The translations under genes were made by a program, and so were the position numbers. This document shows positions 23,413 through 31,636 of a stretch of DNA of 40,519 nt, one piece after another. Each line of letters starts with the position of its first letter. Position 1 is the first letter of the stretch. The notes under the pieces are model-generated. The model did not search any database. It saw only the letters and a program-made list of their open reading frames with translations, and was not told the origin of the DNA. The stretch is taken from assembly GCA_900540145.1 (NCBI GenBank), contig UQEW01000011.1, positions 1-40,519 of the forward strand. Direction: 5' to 3'. This DNA comes from an uncultured Eubacteriales bacterium. GTDB lineage: Bacteria; Bacillota; Clostridia; Peptostreptococcales; Anaerovoracaceae.

Positions 23413-24478
23413 ATGGCAAATTTAAAGGATTATTTTAAACCAAAAAAAAAGGAATGTATCGCTTCCGATAAAAATATTAACAATACTACTTGTCATACTT
23501 ATCGCTGCGTTTATCTATTTTACTTTTTCCGATACCAGAGATAAATCAGAGCCTGCGGCCTCTGTGTCTGACGATAATGTTGAAATACAGGAGTTCAGCG
23601 TAGAAGATATAACGTTTCTTGAAGAAAACGATATTATTACAGGTATACATAACATTAAAATAGAACAAGGAACCGATATCAGTCTTTCGGATCTTATAAA
23701 CTTCGATAAAAATTATGTAAGCAGTTTAACCGTTGACGACAGTAATGTTGATTACGATAAAGAGGGTGAATATAAAGCCACATATGCCTTCACTTTGAAT
23801 GGAGAAAAGCTTCGTGAATTTTTAAAAGCTGAAAACGCAAATGTTCCATTTGATATGGCTGGCGACACAATTTCACTCAAAGTGCCTGTTACTGTCACCA
23901 TTATAAATGAAGAGGCTGCTGAAGAAGAAGCTGCAAAAGGCAATGAAGTCATAACAAGCGACAGCAAAATCCCATCTAAAGACAAAATTTCGCAAGGTAA
24001 CAATTCAAAAGATAAAGATTCATCAGGTGCATCCAATGGTTCTTCGAATACATCAGATGCATCTGGCAGTTCATCAAATACCCAGTCAAATCACAAGCAT
24101 GTATGGGCAAAGCGTACTGAAACTGTTCAGGAGCCTCAAACAATAATCGTCACGGAAGAGAAAGAATATTACACGCTCTATCGCTTCTACTGGTACAACA
24201 CCGGTACGTGGGAAGAAAGCAAAGACAGTGGCCGCTTTAACGAGTGGACAAGAAGCGAAAACGGTCAACTTTATCCTCTAAAACATCCTTACGCAAAGCC
24301 GGAGGACAACCCACTTTTTAAAGGATATGACAGCAACGGTAATCCGACATACACAAATGATCATTCCATAATATCGAATCTGTTTGATTGGGTCCCATGC
24401 GAGCCTTACGAAAAGACGGAAATGGTTACTGTTAAACGCACCGTTACGTATTGTTCCGTATGCGGCGCTACTAAATAG
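23413..24478 (+). CDS. Membrane-anchored extracellular protein with an apparent frameshift at an A9 run
   Basis: I do not recognise the family. From ATG 23413 the reading frame is MANLKDYFKPKKKE and then ends after 44 codons. If one base of the nine-A run (23442-23450) is removed it continues as RNVSLPIKILTILLVILIAA, a clear membrane segment, into the long open frame. An internal GTG start at 23564 would lose this anchor. After the anchor come an Ig-like acidic domain (about 45-150), a Ser/Asn/Asp-rich linker, and a C-terminal module (about 185-350) beginning HKHVWAKRTETVQEPQ. It is rich in Tyr and Trp and ends in a CSVCGATK zinc-ribbon-like pair. The promoter at 23341 supports expression of the full gene. 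The break could be a sequencing error, phase variation or slippage. Confidence 0.75.
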
Positions 24479-24560
24479 CAGCATCAAAACATGCACATAA
24501 AGAAAATATTTACTAAGCATTTTACATGTGTTATCATTTTTTGTTAAGGAGAGTGGCAAA

Positions 24561-25715
24561 ATGAGATATAATAATTTTAAAGATTTGAAAATTTCTGCTC
24601 TTGGCTTCGGCACCATGCGGCTGCCTAAAGGTTCAGACGGTAAAATAGATTACGACGCGGCCAAAGAAATGGTATCTGCCGCTTTTGACGGAGGTGTCAA
24701 TTACTTCGATACGGCCTATCGCTACCATGAAGGAGAATCGGAAAATTTCTGTGGTGAAGCCTTATCTGTATATCCAAGGGAATCTTTCTTTTTAGCAGAC
24801 AAACTGCCTACATGGCTTTGCAAGACCAGTGAAGATGCTGAAACTATAATGAAGGAACAGCTCCAAAAATGCAAAACAGACTATTTTGACTTTTATCTCC
24901 TTCATAACGTTGATGAAGAAGGCTGGCCAAATATAGAAAAGCTGGACTTAGTTCACTTCATGGAAAAAGTAAAGACTCAAGGCAAAGCAAGGCATATTGG
25001 GTTGTCCGTGCATTGCCAGCCCGCTCTTCTGGAAGAAGTATTCTCAAAGTACGGTCACATATTAGAATTTGTACAAATTCAACTCAATTATATGGATTGG
25101 GATTACATAAACGCTAAAGAGCTCTATCATATTGCACGTAAATATGAAAAACCTGTAATAGTAATGGAACCTCTGAGAGGAGGAATGCTGGCTGAACTGC
25201 CAAGCGAAGAGGCCTACAGCATTCTTTCCAATGCTACTAAAGCCTCGGGACAGGCTCCTTGTTCAAAAGCTTCTTATGGCCTGAGATTTGTCAGCCAGCT
25301 GAACGGTGTCTTATGTACCCTTTCAGGTATGTCCAACTTGGAGCAGATGAAGGAAAATATCAATACCTTCAGTGGACCAATGCTTACTGATGTTGAGCTT
25401 AAAGCCATTCCGGAAGCTGCATCCAAATTGCGTAGCGACATAATGATTCCATGCACCGGCTGCGATTACTGCTATGAATGCCCATCTGAAATAAAAATAT
25501 CCAAAATATTCAAATTATACAACGACATGGCTGCAAGAAATTTCGTATTTCTGTGGGATTCTCTGGACGACCTATACGGTAAACTGGGTGCCAACGCCAA
25601 AGACTGTATAGACTGCGGAAACTGCGAGACCCATTGTCCTCAGAAAATTGATATTAGAAAAAGGTTGCGAGACATAGATGATAAATTTACATCAATAATA
25701 TCCAAAGGAAAATAA
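24561..25715 (+). CDS. Aldo/keto reductase with C-terminal 4Fe-4S ferredoxin domain (384 aa)
   Basis: The N-terminal TIM-barrel (about 1-265) carries the catalytic set: Asp and Tyr in NYFDTAYRYHEG, Lys in LADKLP and His in FDFYLLHNV. A C-terminal ferredoxin-like domain adds two cysteine clusters, PCTGCDYCYECP and CIDCGNCETHCPQ. This architecture is common in anaerobes and suggests electron transfer between ferredoxin and a carbonyl or alcohol substrate; the substrate is unknown. The start is at 24561, with AAGGAG 10 bases upstream; an in-frame ATG at 24528 has no ribosome site. It is followed closely by the DMT permease, possibly as an operon. Confidence 0.92.
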   Translation: MRYNNFKDLKISALGFGTMRLPKGSDGKIDYDAAKEMVSAAFDGGVNYFDTAYRYHEGESENFCGEALSVYPRESFFLADKLPTWLCKTSEDAETIMKEQLQKCKTDYFDFYLLHNVDEEGWPNIEKLDLVHFMEKVKTQGKARHIGLSVHCQPALLEEVFSKYGHILEFVQIQLNYMDWDYINAKELYHIARKYEKPVIVMEPLRGGMLAELPSEEAYSILSNATKASGQAPCSKASYGLRFVSQLNGVLCTLSGMSNLEQMKENINTFSGPMLTDVELKAIPEAASKLRSDIMIPCTGCDYCYECPSEIKISKIFKLYNDMAARNFVFLWDSLDDLYGKLGANAKDCIDCGNCETHCPQKIDIRKRLRDIDDKFTSIISKGK

Positions 25716-25725
25716 ATGAGAATAA

Positions 25726-26679
25726 ATGGGAACAGTTGAAAATAAAAGGAAAAATATAGGCGCGGTTATCACCGTAGCAGCCGGAATAATGTGGGGATTT
25801 TCCGGCGCGTGCGGTCAATACATATTTGAGCGATTCACTATAGAGCCCGCGCATCTCACTGCTATTCGCATGCTCTGCGCGGGCGTAATTCTTTCGTGCG
25901 TCGGTTTTATAACCGACAAAAAAAGCATGGTAGGGGTCTGGCAATCAAAGTCTGATTCCCTGAAGCTTATAATATATGCTGTCCTCGGAGTTATGATGGC
26001 TCAGCTCACATATATGCAGGCTATCGCTTATACCAATTCAGGTACTGCAACCATTCTCACATATACCGGCCCGGTACTTGTGATGATCATAGGCTGTGCT
26101 TCTCAAAAGCGCCTGCCCACAGTCAAGGAATTTTTTGCTATCATTCTTGTCATAACGGGTACTTTTTTAATTGCTACCCACGGCGATCCTTCCAATATGA
26201 TAATCAACAGCAAGGGACTAATCTGGGGACTGCTTTCGGCAATATCTCTTGCTCTCTATACTCTCCTTCCTGGGAAAATAACTCAAAGGTATGGGAGCGT
26301 AGCTATAACAGGATATGGAATGTTCATCGGAGGTATTGTACTTTTTATCTTATCAGGTGCATGGAATGCCCAGTTAAGCGGAGATTACAAGTTTATTTTG
26401 GCATTCATCGGTATCGTCATAATAGGTACTGTACTCACATTCAGCATGTACCTTAAAGGCCTTACCATGATAGGTCCTGTAAAAGCCAGCATGCTTGCCA
26501 GCGTAGAGCCTGTGTCATCGGCAGTCTTCATGATAGCATGGCTCGGCGTCCCTTTTCAATATATGGACTTGCTGGGATTCTTGTGCATCCTCACCACTAT
26601 TTTCCTGCTTACAAAAGCCCCAAAAGCTTCAAAAGCCTCAGAAACCTCAGAAGCCTCAGAAGTCCTGATCGAAGACTAG
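25726..26679 (+). CDS. EamA/DMT-superfamily permease (317 aa)
   Basis: There are ten predicted membrane segments in two repeated halves. The typical start, GIMWGFSGACGQYIF, is followed by a short loop and a second EamA half (about 160-300). Members move amino acids, nucleotide sugars or metabolites. The C terminus is low complexity, with repeated KAS/EAS tripeptides (about 297-314), a charged tail probably on the cytoplasmic side. The gene begins 10 bases after the reductase stop. The ribosome site is weak (AAAGGA about 16 bases away), so translation may depend on the upstream gene. The substrate cannot be assigned. Confidence 0.88.
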   Translation: MGTVENKRKNIGAVITVAAGIMWGFSGACGQYIFERFTIEPAHLTAIRMLCAGVILSCVGFITDKKSMVGVWQSKSDSLKLIIYAVLGVMMAQLTYMQAIAYTNSGTATILTYTGPVLVMIIGCASQKRLPTVKEFFAIILVITGTFLIATHGDPSNMIINSKGLIWGLLSAISLALYTLLPGKITQRYGSVAITGYGMFIGGIVLFILSGAWNAQLSGDYKFILAFIGIVIIGTVLTFSMYLKGLTMIGPVKASMLASVEPVSSAVFMIAWLGVPFQYMDLLGFLCILTTIFLLTKAPKASKASETSEASEVLIED

Positions 26680-26730
26680 CCCCAGGGTGCAGATAAAGCT
26701 GTGAAGAACAGTGCAATGTAAGCGCGCGAA

Positions 26731-26830
26731 TGAATCAAGGTAGGCGAGGATGAAGCAAGGCAGGCTCGGAGGAAGCAAGGCAGGCTCGGAGGAAGCAAGG
26801 CAGGCTCGGAGGAAGCAAGGTGAGCGCGGA
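26731..26830. repeat. Five tandem 20-bp repeats
   Basis: The unit GGAAGCAAGGCAGGCTCGGA is repeated five times without gaps. The second unit has one base changed, the third and fourth are identical, and the first and last are diverged at several sites. The region is GC-rich compared with its surroundings, begins about 50 bp after the DMT permease gene, and ends 42 bp before element C. No gene is seen here. Confidence 0.9.
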
Positions 26831-26872
26831 TGACGGTGCGCTTTGAGGCGTTGTGGCCCCTTTTTCTAATTT

Positions 26873-26993
26873 TGATACTTTTAGCGGCAAAACCGTATAC
26901 TTTGTATCACATTTTTTCAAAAAAGTATGACGCCAGCATACTTTTTTTGATTTTTTTGATACTTTGTATCACGGTTTTTCAAAAAAAGTATGC
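26873..26993. repeat. Copy C of the ~120-bp palindromic intergenic element
   Basis: This 121-bp element begins with TGATACTTTT and ends with AAAGTATGC. The two ATACTTTGTATCAC cores flank a perfect 11-bp central stem, AAAAAAGTATG with CATACTTTTTT (26919-26947), with a 7-base loop. A separate perfect 19-bp inverted repeat (GCCAGCATACTTTTTTTGA, 26932-26950, with 26979-26997) gives an alternative fold not seen in copies A and B. Confidence 0.85.
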
Positions 26994-27093
26994 TGGCAGC
27001 GAAAGCTTCCGCTCTAATTCAAATTCAAAGTCAAATTTCAATAGCTGCATGATAAAACGTGCTTAAAAAAATATAGAAAATCAGCTTTTGCTA

Positions 27094-27122
27094 TTTACAT
27101 ATTTTTACATATATGTTATTAT
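27094..27122 (+). promoter_or_regulatory. Promoter immediately before the start codon of the 27129 gene
   Basis: TTTACA and TATTAT are exactly 17 bases apart, each close to consensus. The -10 box ends 7 bases before the ATG at 27129, so the transcript should begin at or next to the start codon. No ribosome site lies between. Confidence 0.6.
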
Positions 27123-27128
27123 AAGTAT

Positions 27129-27953
27129 ATGGATTACGTAGAATTAACAAAATTGGATATTCAGATTCAAGAAAATCTGCTGGCAAAATATCAAGATGAA
27201 ATTCTGAATCTGCCTAACTATAATATGGTCTGCCAAACCAAAGCTCGAAAGGCCGTTTACTATCTGTCTCAGGCAGGTAAGAGACAATATATTTCCGAAA
27301 AAGATTCTTCTCTTATAGACGGCATTAAAGCTCGCCATTTTATGATGTCTGCCATTGATACATTGAAGAAAAATATTAAGGCTCAGAAAAAAATGCTGGC
27401 ATCTTATAGACCTTATGATTATGTCGCCATAAACGACAGTCTTCCCAAAGTATATCGACTTGATGGCATCAGCGACAATGGATTCAGACAATGTGACGAC
27501 AAGGCTGTAGATTATCTGCCCGACTGCCCGTCCCCATGCCGCGAAAGTTCTCCATTTCAATACGAGCAGCACAAGCCATCTCATAGAACCTCTCGTGGTA
27601 TGTGTGTACGTTCAAAATCAGAAGCGCTGATTGCCGAAATTCTTTTTGCCGAAGGTATACCTTTTAGCTACGAGCTTCCACTTACCTTATATGAAAATGG
27701 TTCTCCCATAGAAATACATCCTGATTTTACCATATCCGCGCGTAATGGTGAAAAGATTTACTGGGAGCACATGGGTATGATATCTCAAGACGATTACAGG
27801 CAAAACGCAATAAATAAACTGCTTCTCTATCTTAGCAATGGCATAACTGTCCCCAAAAACCTCATAATAACCATGGATACACATGATGGCAGTATAGATG
27901 TGATGGCAGTAAAAGCGTTTGCGAACATGATTCTCATGACAAACAAAATATGA
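27129..27953 (+). CDS. Hypothetical protein with a C-terminal PD-(D/E)XK-nuclease-like domain (274 aa)
   Basis: I do not recognise the full-length family. The N-terminal half (1-105) is helical and charged, possibly coiled coil. A loop (about 110-155) contains several Cys residues. The C-terminal part (about 158-250) has the order of a PD-(D/E)XK-type nuclease: SKSEALIAEIL, then YELPL, then HPDFTI and YWEHMGM. The last motif is E-H rather than E-x-K, so activity is uncertain. No in-frame ribosome site precedes ATG 27129. The promoter at 27094 ends 7 bases before it, so the mRNA may be leaderless. The gene stands alone after element C. Confidence 0.72.
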   Translation: MDYVELTKLDIQIQENLLAKYQDEILNLPNYNMVCQTKARKAVYYLSQAGKRQYISEKDSSLIDGIKARHFMMSAIDTLKKNIKAQKKMLASYRPYDYVAINDSLPKVYRLDGISDNGFRQCDDKAVDYLPDCPSPCRESSPFQYEQHKPSHRTSRGMCVRSKSEALIAEILFAEGIPFSYELPLTLYENGSPIEIHPDFTISARNGEKIYWEHMGMISQDDYRQNAINKLLLYLSNGITVPKNLIITMDTHDGSIDVMAVKAFANMILMTNKI

Positions 27954-28018
27954 TATTGAAATATAAGCACGTGTTTAAATTTAAAAAGGGCTACTATAAT
28001 TTTTATTTTATAGCAGCT

Positions 28019-28118
28019 CTTGTAATTCGTTAAAATTTACTGATTTCTCTCGCTTGTAATTCTTTAAATTTACTGATTTCCCCGCTTATTAATTCATTAA
28101 ATCTTATTGACTTCTTCC
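28019..28118. repeat. Three imperfect tandem repeats of 32-34 bp
   Basis: Units at 28019-28052, 28053-28084 and 28085-28118 share CTTGTAATTC, TTAAA and TTACTGATTTC blocks. The third, most diverged unit covers the end of the small membrane-protein gene (stop at 28104). On the minus strand the units could code for short Lys/Ser-rich stretches beyond that stop. They may be decayed or duplicated 3' coding sequence. Confidence 0.7.
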
Positions 28119-28379
28119 ACTTTTATATTCGTCAACGCTTTCCTTGAACTTCTTGTAAACGAAAAGGCTTTCTTCTTCACCTTTCTTTTTCGCCATTATA
28201 TTGCCTACAGTTCGCATTATGCCTCTGCACATTATGAAAACTCCTATAAGAACTATAAGCCAATGCTGCTTGCTTATTATCGCCATTATGGTCCATAACG
28301 CTCCGAATACGATAAATCCTATAGCATTTTTTCCTCTTGCAAAATCAGGAAGCCCGAAAGGTCCTCTTCCTTTTCTCAT
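28104..28379 (-). CDS. Small membrane protein of unknown function (91 aa)
   Basis: The protein has two hydrophobic segments (about 18-36 and 40-57) between a short basic N terminus (RKGRGPFGLPDFARGK) and a charged C-terminal tail (KKKGEEESLFVYKKF). No family is recognised. GAGGAGG lies about 10 bases upstream of the ATG, which supports translation. It stands alone on the minus strand with 172 bases to the DUF1847 gene. The tail is encoded in DNA that continues as tandem repeats. Confidence 0.7.
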   Translation of the reverse strand: MRKGRGPFGLPDFARGKNAIGFIVFGALWTIMAIISKQHWLIVLIGVFIMCRGIMRTVGNIMAKKKGEEESLFVYKKFKESVDEYKSGRSQ

Positions 28380-28551
28380 GTAACAATATCCTCCTCGAAA
28401 TCCATCATATCGTTTTATACATTTATGTTGTTCTCTGTACGATTTACGATTTACAATTTATTATACATGGCTTTTCGGCTCGCTGCAAGTGAACTTTTCT
28501 TTCACCCGCTTCATCCCCCGCTTCATCCGCTTATAGCAGTTTACTCAAGTT

Positions 28552-29178
28552 TTATTTCATCAGCTTGCTGTAATATGAATCCAGCTGATAAAGCACCACC
28601 GCAGGGTTATGGCCTGTAACTCTGTCTTTTGTAATAAGAGTAGTAACAGTTCCTTCGGCATATTTGTAAAACAAGCTGTCATGGCCCACACAAAGCCCTA
28701 TGACTACTTTTAAATCTGTCTTTTCTTCATTTAAAATCTTTGCTTGAAGAATTGGATTGCATATGTAATCTCCTACTCCGCATGCCTGGTCTGATATGCC
28801 TATTTCTTTCTTTGGGGTAGAGCCGGCTTTGCAAGCTACGCCGGTAACCTCAAACCCATTATGTCTCAACAATTTGGCAAATGCCCTGGCTTCTTTCAGA
28901 AGACCTACGCATGTGGCAATCCCTATCTTCTTATAACCCATCTTCTTGGCGAATTCAACGATTTCCTGAGCTCTAGGATATACGCCATATCCTTCAGCTT
29001 CAACATTGGCAGAGGCTATGGCAATTTTTTTGTTCTCATCATCTTCGTATTCTTTTAAAGCCTGAGCTTTCATCTCAGGGTCCATATGAGTAGTTCGGCA
29101 AAATTCCGGGAAATTTCCCTTTCCTTCATCACATAAGCCCACTGCACAGTCTACGCAGCTGCGTTTAATATCATCCAT
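28552..29178 (-). CDS. DUF1847 family protein (208 aa)
   Basis: The protein starts with a cysteine-rich motif (CVDCAVGLC, then CRTTH), which suggests metal binding. A GYKKIGIATCVGLLKEARAF segment and a late GLCVGHDSLF motif follow, all typical of DUF1847. The function is unknown, but family members occur mainly in anaerobes. The ATG has GGAGG 8 bases upstream. It lies 33 bases after the AI-2E family permease and probably belongs to the same transcript as the ferredoxin-thioredoxin reductase-like protein. Confidence 0.88.
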   Translation of the reverse strand: MDDIKRSCVDCAVGLCDEGKGNFPEFCRTTHMDPEMKAQALKEYEDDENKKIAIASANVEAEGYGVYPRAQEIVEFAKKMGYKKIGIATCVGLLKEARAFAKLLRHNGFEVTGVACKAGSTPKKEIGISDQACGVGDYICNPILQAKILNEEKTDLKVVIGLCVGHDSLFYKYAEGTVTTLITKDRVTGHNPAVVLYQLDSYYSKLMK

Positions 29179-29210
29179 CTGTCTTTCCTCCCCGAAATAT
29201 TTTTTCTTTT

Positions 29211-30347
29211 TTAATCTTCGATAGAAATTTGCTTTTCTTTCAGCCTTCTGTTGACATTTCCGCTGACGAGATTATATATAACGGCAGTTAACGGTATAAA
29301 GAATATCATGCCCAAGATTCCAAAGAAATTTCCTCCTACCAATACGGCTACCAAAGTCCATAAAGCAGAAAGTCCTACGGAATTGCCCACTACATGTGGA
29401 TATATAAATTGATTTTCAATAAACTGAGCTACCTGGAATACTATTATAAATAATATTACTTTCGATGGCGAAAGCAGCAGAACTAAAAGCGCACCTATAG
29501 CACATGATAAAAATGCACCTATATATGGTATAAATGACAAGATAGCTGTCATCACGCCTATAAGACCTGCATACGGCATCTTAAATATGCTCAAAGATAT
29601 AAATATCAGGAAGCCAAGGATTACCGCTTCTACGCACTGACCCGAAAAGAATTTGGTATAAGTATCATTCACCATCTTAGCGATTGAATATATCCTATCG
29701 GCAACGCTTTTTTTACAATATCCATAAAGCACTTTTTTGCTTTGGCGTGAGAGGTCATCCTTACTTAATAATACATATATTGCTATTATCAATCCAAAGC
29801 CTGCTGTTATAACACCTGAAACCGTTGATGTGGTTATACCAACTATGGAATCCATCACCGTGCCTACGCCGCCTATTGCGCCTTCTATCAGAGATTTGAG
29901 ATCAAAATCAGCCAGCCAATTGGTAAAGGAATCCAAATTCCATTCTTGATTGCGGAGATAGTCTATCCACTGAGGGATTTTAACTTCTGCCGCCGCATAT
30001 ACACTTGTTACTGAGCTGACCAACTCCGGAATCAACATAGTAGACATCAATATTAATATGAGTATTATGCAGATGAATGTAGATAGCAAGCTGATACCAT
30101 GCAATCCCTTAATCTTGCCGTTAGGCGTCTTTTTTAGTCTTTTTCCGAAGATTTTAGTATACAGCTTTTCAAAGGCTTTCATCGGTACATTTATTACAAA
30201 AGCGAGGATTAAGCCCACAAACACCGGAAGCAGCAATGCTGTCAAGGTTTGCAAGCCATTTGCCACATCGCCGATGTTCATAAGCGCCGCGTATAAAATC
30301 ACCCCGAAAGCAATAAATCCTAAAATTCTTTTATTCTCTTTTCCCAT
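29211..30347 (-). CDS. AI-2E/PerM family transporter (378 aa)
   Basis: This integral membrane protein has about eight membrane segments and a large soluble loop (about 95-190). The conserved C-terminal half includes IFKMPYAGLIGVMTAILSFI and FIENQFIYPHVVGNSVGL, typical of the AI-2E exporter/PerM family. Members have been linked to Na+(Li+)/H+ exchange or signal export; the substrate here is unknown. I place the start at the ATG at 30347, which follows a GAGGGG site. A longer open frame reaches 30512, but it would overlap the FTR-like gene and lacks a ribosome site. Confidence 0.88.
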   Translation of the reverse strand: MGKENKRILGFIAFGVILYAALMNIGDVANGLQTLTALLLPVFVGLILAFVINVPMKAFEKLYTKIFGKRLKKTPNGKIKGLHGISLLSTFICIILILILMSTMLIPELVSSVTSVYAAAEVKIPQWIDYLRNQEWNLDSFTNWLADFDLKSLIEGAIGGVGTVMDSIVGITTSTVSGVITAGFGLIIAIYVLLSKDDLSRQSKKVLYGYCKKSVADRIYSIAKMVNDTYTKFFSGQCVEAVILGFLIFISLSIFKMPYAGLIGVMTAILSFIPYIGAFLSCAIGALLVLLLSPSKVILFIIVFQVAQFIENQFIYPHVVGNSVGLSALWTLVAVLVGGNFFGILGMIFFIPLTAVIYNLVSGNVNRRLKEKQISIED

Positions 30348-30369
30348 TAAGTTGTTCCCCTCAGTATCT

Positions 30370-30567
30370 TTACTTAGATTTATAATATAACATACAATGG
30401 CAGTAACCTTCAAAATCAGGATCTTTAATCTGTTCTCTGAACTCCTTGCACATACATTTATTTTCTTCTGTATGTTCCCTTCTGCAAGGACAATATCCCC
30501 CTGTGTGTTCAAGGCCCTCCTTTATTGCTTTAACAATTTCTTCGTCCTTGTTTAATGTTACTTTCAT
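30370..30567 (-). CDS. Ferredoxin-thioredoxin reductase catalytic-chain-like protein (65 aa)
   Basis: This small protein has the three cysteine pairs of the FTR catalytic chain in order: CPC (near 25), CMC (near 38) and CHC (near 56). These hold a 4Fe-4S cluster and a redox disulfide that passes electrons from ferredoxin to thioredoxin-like proteins. It is shorter than the plant or cyanobacterial chain (about 115 aa) but matches the short anaerobe form. The start is the second of two adjacent ATGs (30567), 7 bases after GGAGG. It lies 22 bases upstream of the AI-2E gene, so they are probably co-transcribed. Confidence 0.85.
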   Translation of the reverse strand: MKVTLNKDEEIVKAIKEGLEHTGGYCPCRREHTEENKCMCKEFREQIKDPDFEGYCHCMLYYKSK

Positions 30568-30639
30568 CATAACACCTCCAAATTCCCATTCATACAAGTG
30601 AGTATATCACATTTTCCTTGTGTTTTGTCATAAATTTGA

Positions 30640-30648
30640 TGTTATAAT
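30640..30648 (+). promoter_or_regulatory. Extended -10 promoter of corA
   Basis: TGTTATAAT is an exact extended -10 motif ending about 31 bases before the ATG at 30680. The -35 region is weak. Confidence 0.5.
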
Positions 30649-30679
30649 ATGAATGTTGAAAAAGAAAGGAGACATTTCC

Positions 30680-31522
30680 ATGTTTAATATCATTACTGTC
30701 GAACACTTTAAAGATAACATACAGCAATATGGTAATCATAAAGAAATGCTGCGCAGCCTTAAATCCATAAGATACTGTAAGCTGGAAGCTTATAGCGATT
30801 CATTGGAAGGCATATTGAGGATACCAAAAAAAGAAAGCAGCAGGGAACCTCTGGTATGCTTCGGATTTCATATGTCGCAAAACTCCCTAACTTTAATAAG
30901 CGACAGCAAAGGACTAAAGTCTTACATGGAAAAATACAATAATTACATTGAACAGGTCGCCTCCTCCGAAAAGCTCCTTTTACTTTTGTTGGAAAAGTCC
31001 ATAGAAGACGATGTGCTTTATCTTTCTCATATAGACATGGCTATGGATGAAATGGAGGAAAATCTCTTATCCGGTAATGACCAACATTTTTTGCACGAGC
31101 TGACTAAATTTCGCAGAAAACTATCAGAATTAAACGCCTTTTATGTTCAAATGGAGGACATTGCTCAATCTGTGCAATCTGAAATGTGCAGGAGTTTGAT
31201 AACAGATAAAAACGCCTGGCAGAACCTTGCCTCCAGATTCAGCCGTCTGCAAAGTTATGTGGGGCTACTTCATGAATATGCTTTACAGCTTACAGAGCTC
31301 TATCAATCTGAACAATCAACCAAGCAAAATAGCGTAATGACTATTTTAACAGTAGTTACTACCATATTCCTTCCGCTCACACTTTTGACCGGATGGTATG
31401 GCATGAACTTTTCAAGCATGCCGGAAGTGCACTGGAAATACGGATATTTATGCGCCGTTTGCGCCGCGGCAGCCATAGTTATAGGAGAAATCATTTATTT
31501 CAAGAAGAAGAAACTTTTATAG
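30680..31522 (+). CDS. corA: CorA-family magnesium or divalent cation channel (280 aa)
   Basis: The N-terminal cytoplasmic domain is followed by long helices (about 90-215; DEMEENLLSGNDQHF and HELTKFRRKL). Two C-terminal membrane helices follow, and the first ends in the signature GMN (YGMNFSSMP). This is the CorA/Mrs2 pattern, a pentameric channel for Mg2+ and related ions. It is somewhat shorter than E. coli CorA (316 aa). The start is placed at 30680 because AAAGGAGA precedes it; an in-frame upstream ATG at 30653 lacks such a site. It stands alone on the plus strand. Confidence 0.9.
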   Translation: MFNIITVEHFKDNIQQYGNHKEMLRSLKSIRYCKLEAYSDSLEGILRIPKKESSREPLVCFGFHMSQNSLTLISDSKGLKSYMEKYNNYIEQVASSEKLLLLLLEKSIEDDVLYLSHIDMAMDEMEENLLSGNDQHFLHELTKFRRKLSELNAFYVQMEDIAQSVQSEMCRSLITDKNAWQNLASRFSRLQSYVGLLHEYALQLTELYQSEQSTKQNSVMTILTVVTTIFLPLTLLTGWYGMNFSSMPEVHWKYGYLCAVCAAAAIVIGEIIYFKKKKLL

Positions 31523-31567
31523 AAATGCTATGCTTATTTCCTATATCATGATATTTAATATAGATAT

Positions 31568-31595
31568 TTGCTATTTTATTCAATAACTGTATAAT
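31568..31595 (+). promoter_or_regulatory. Promoter of the acetyltransferase gene
   Basis: TTGCTA and a perfect TATAAT are 16 bases apart. The predicted start is near 31602, about 35 bases before the ATG at 31637. Confidence 0.6.
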
Positions 31596-31636
31596 GAAAC
31601 ATAGTAAAAAATCATAAGTAGGAGAAATGCATAATA

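Noticed and set aside
29211..30512. Longer N terminus for the AI-2E family gene (start at 30512)
   Set aside because: It would overlap the FTR-like gene by more than 140 bases and has no ribosome site. The ATG at 30347 has one and gives the normal family start.
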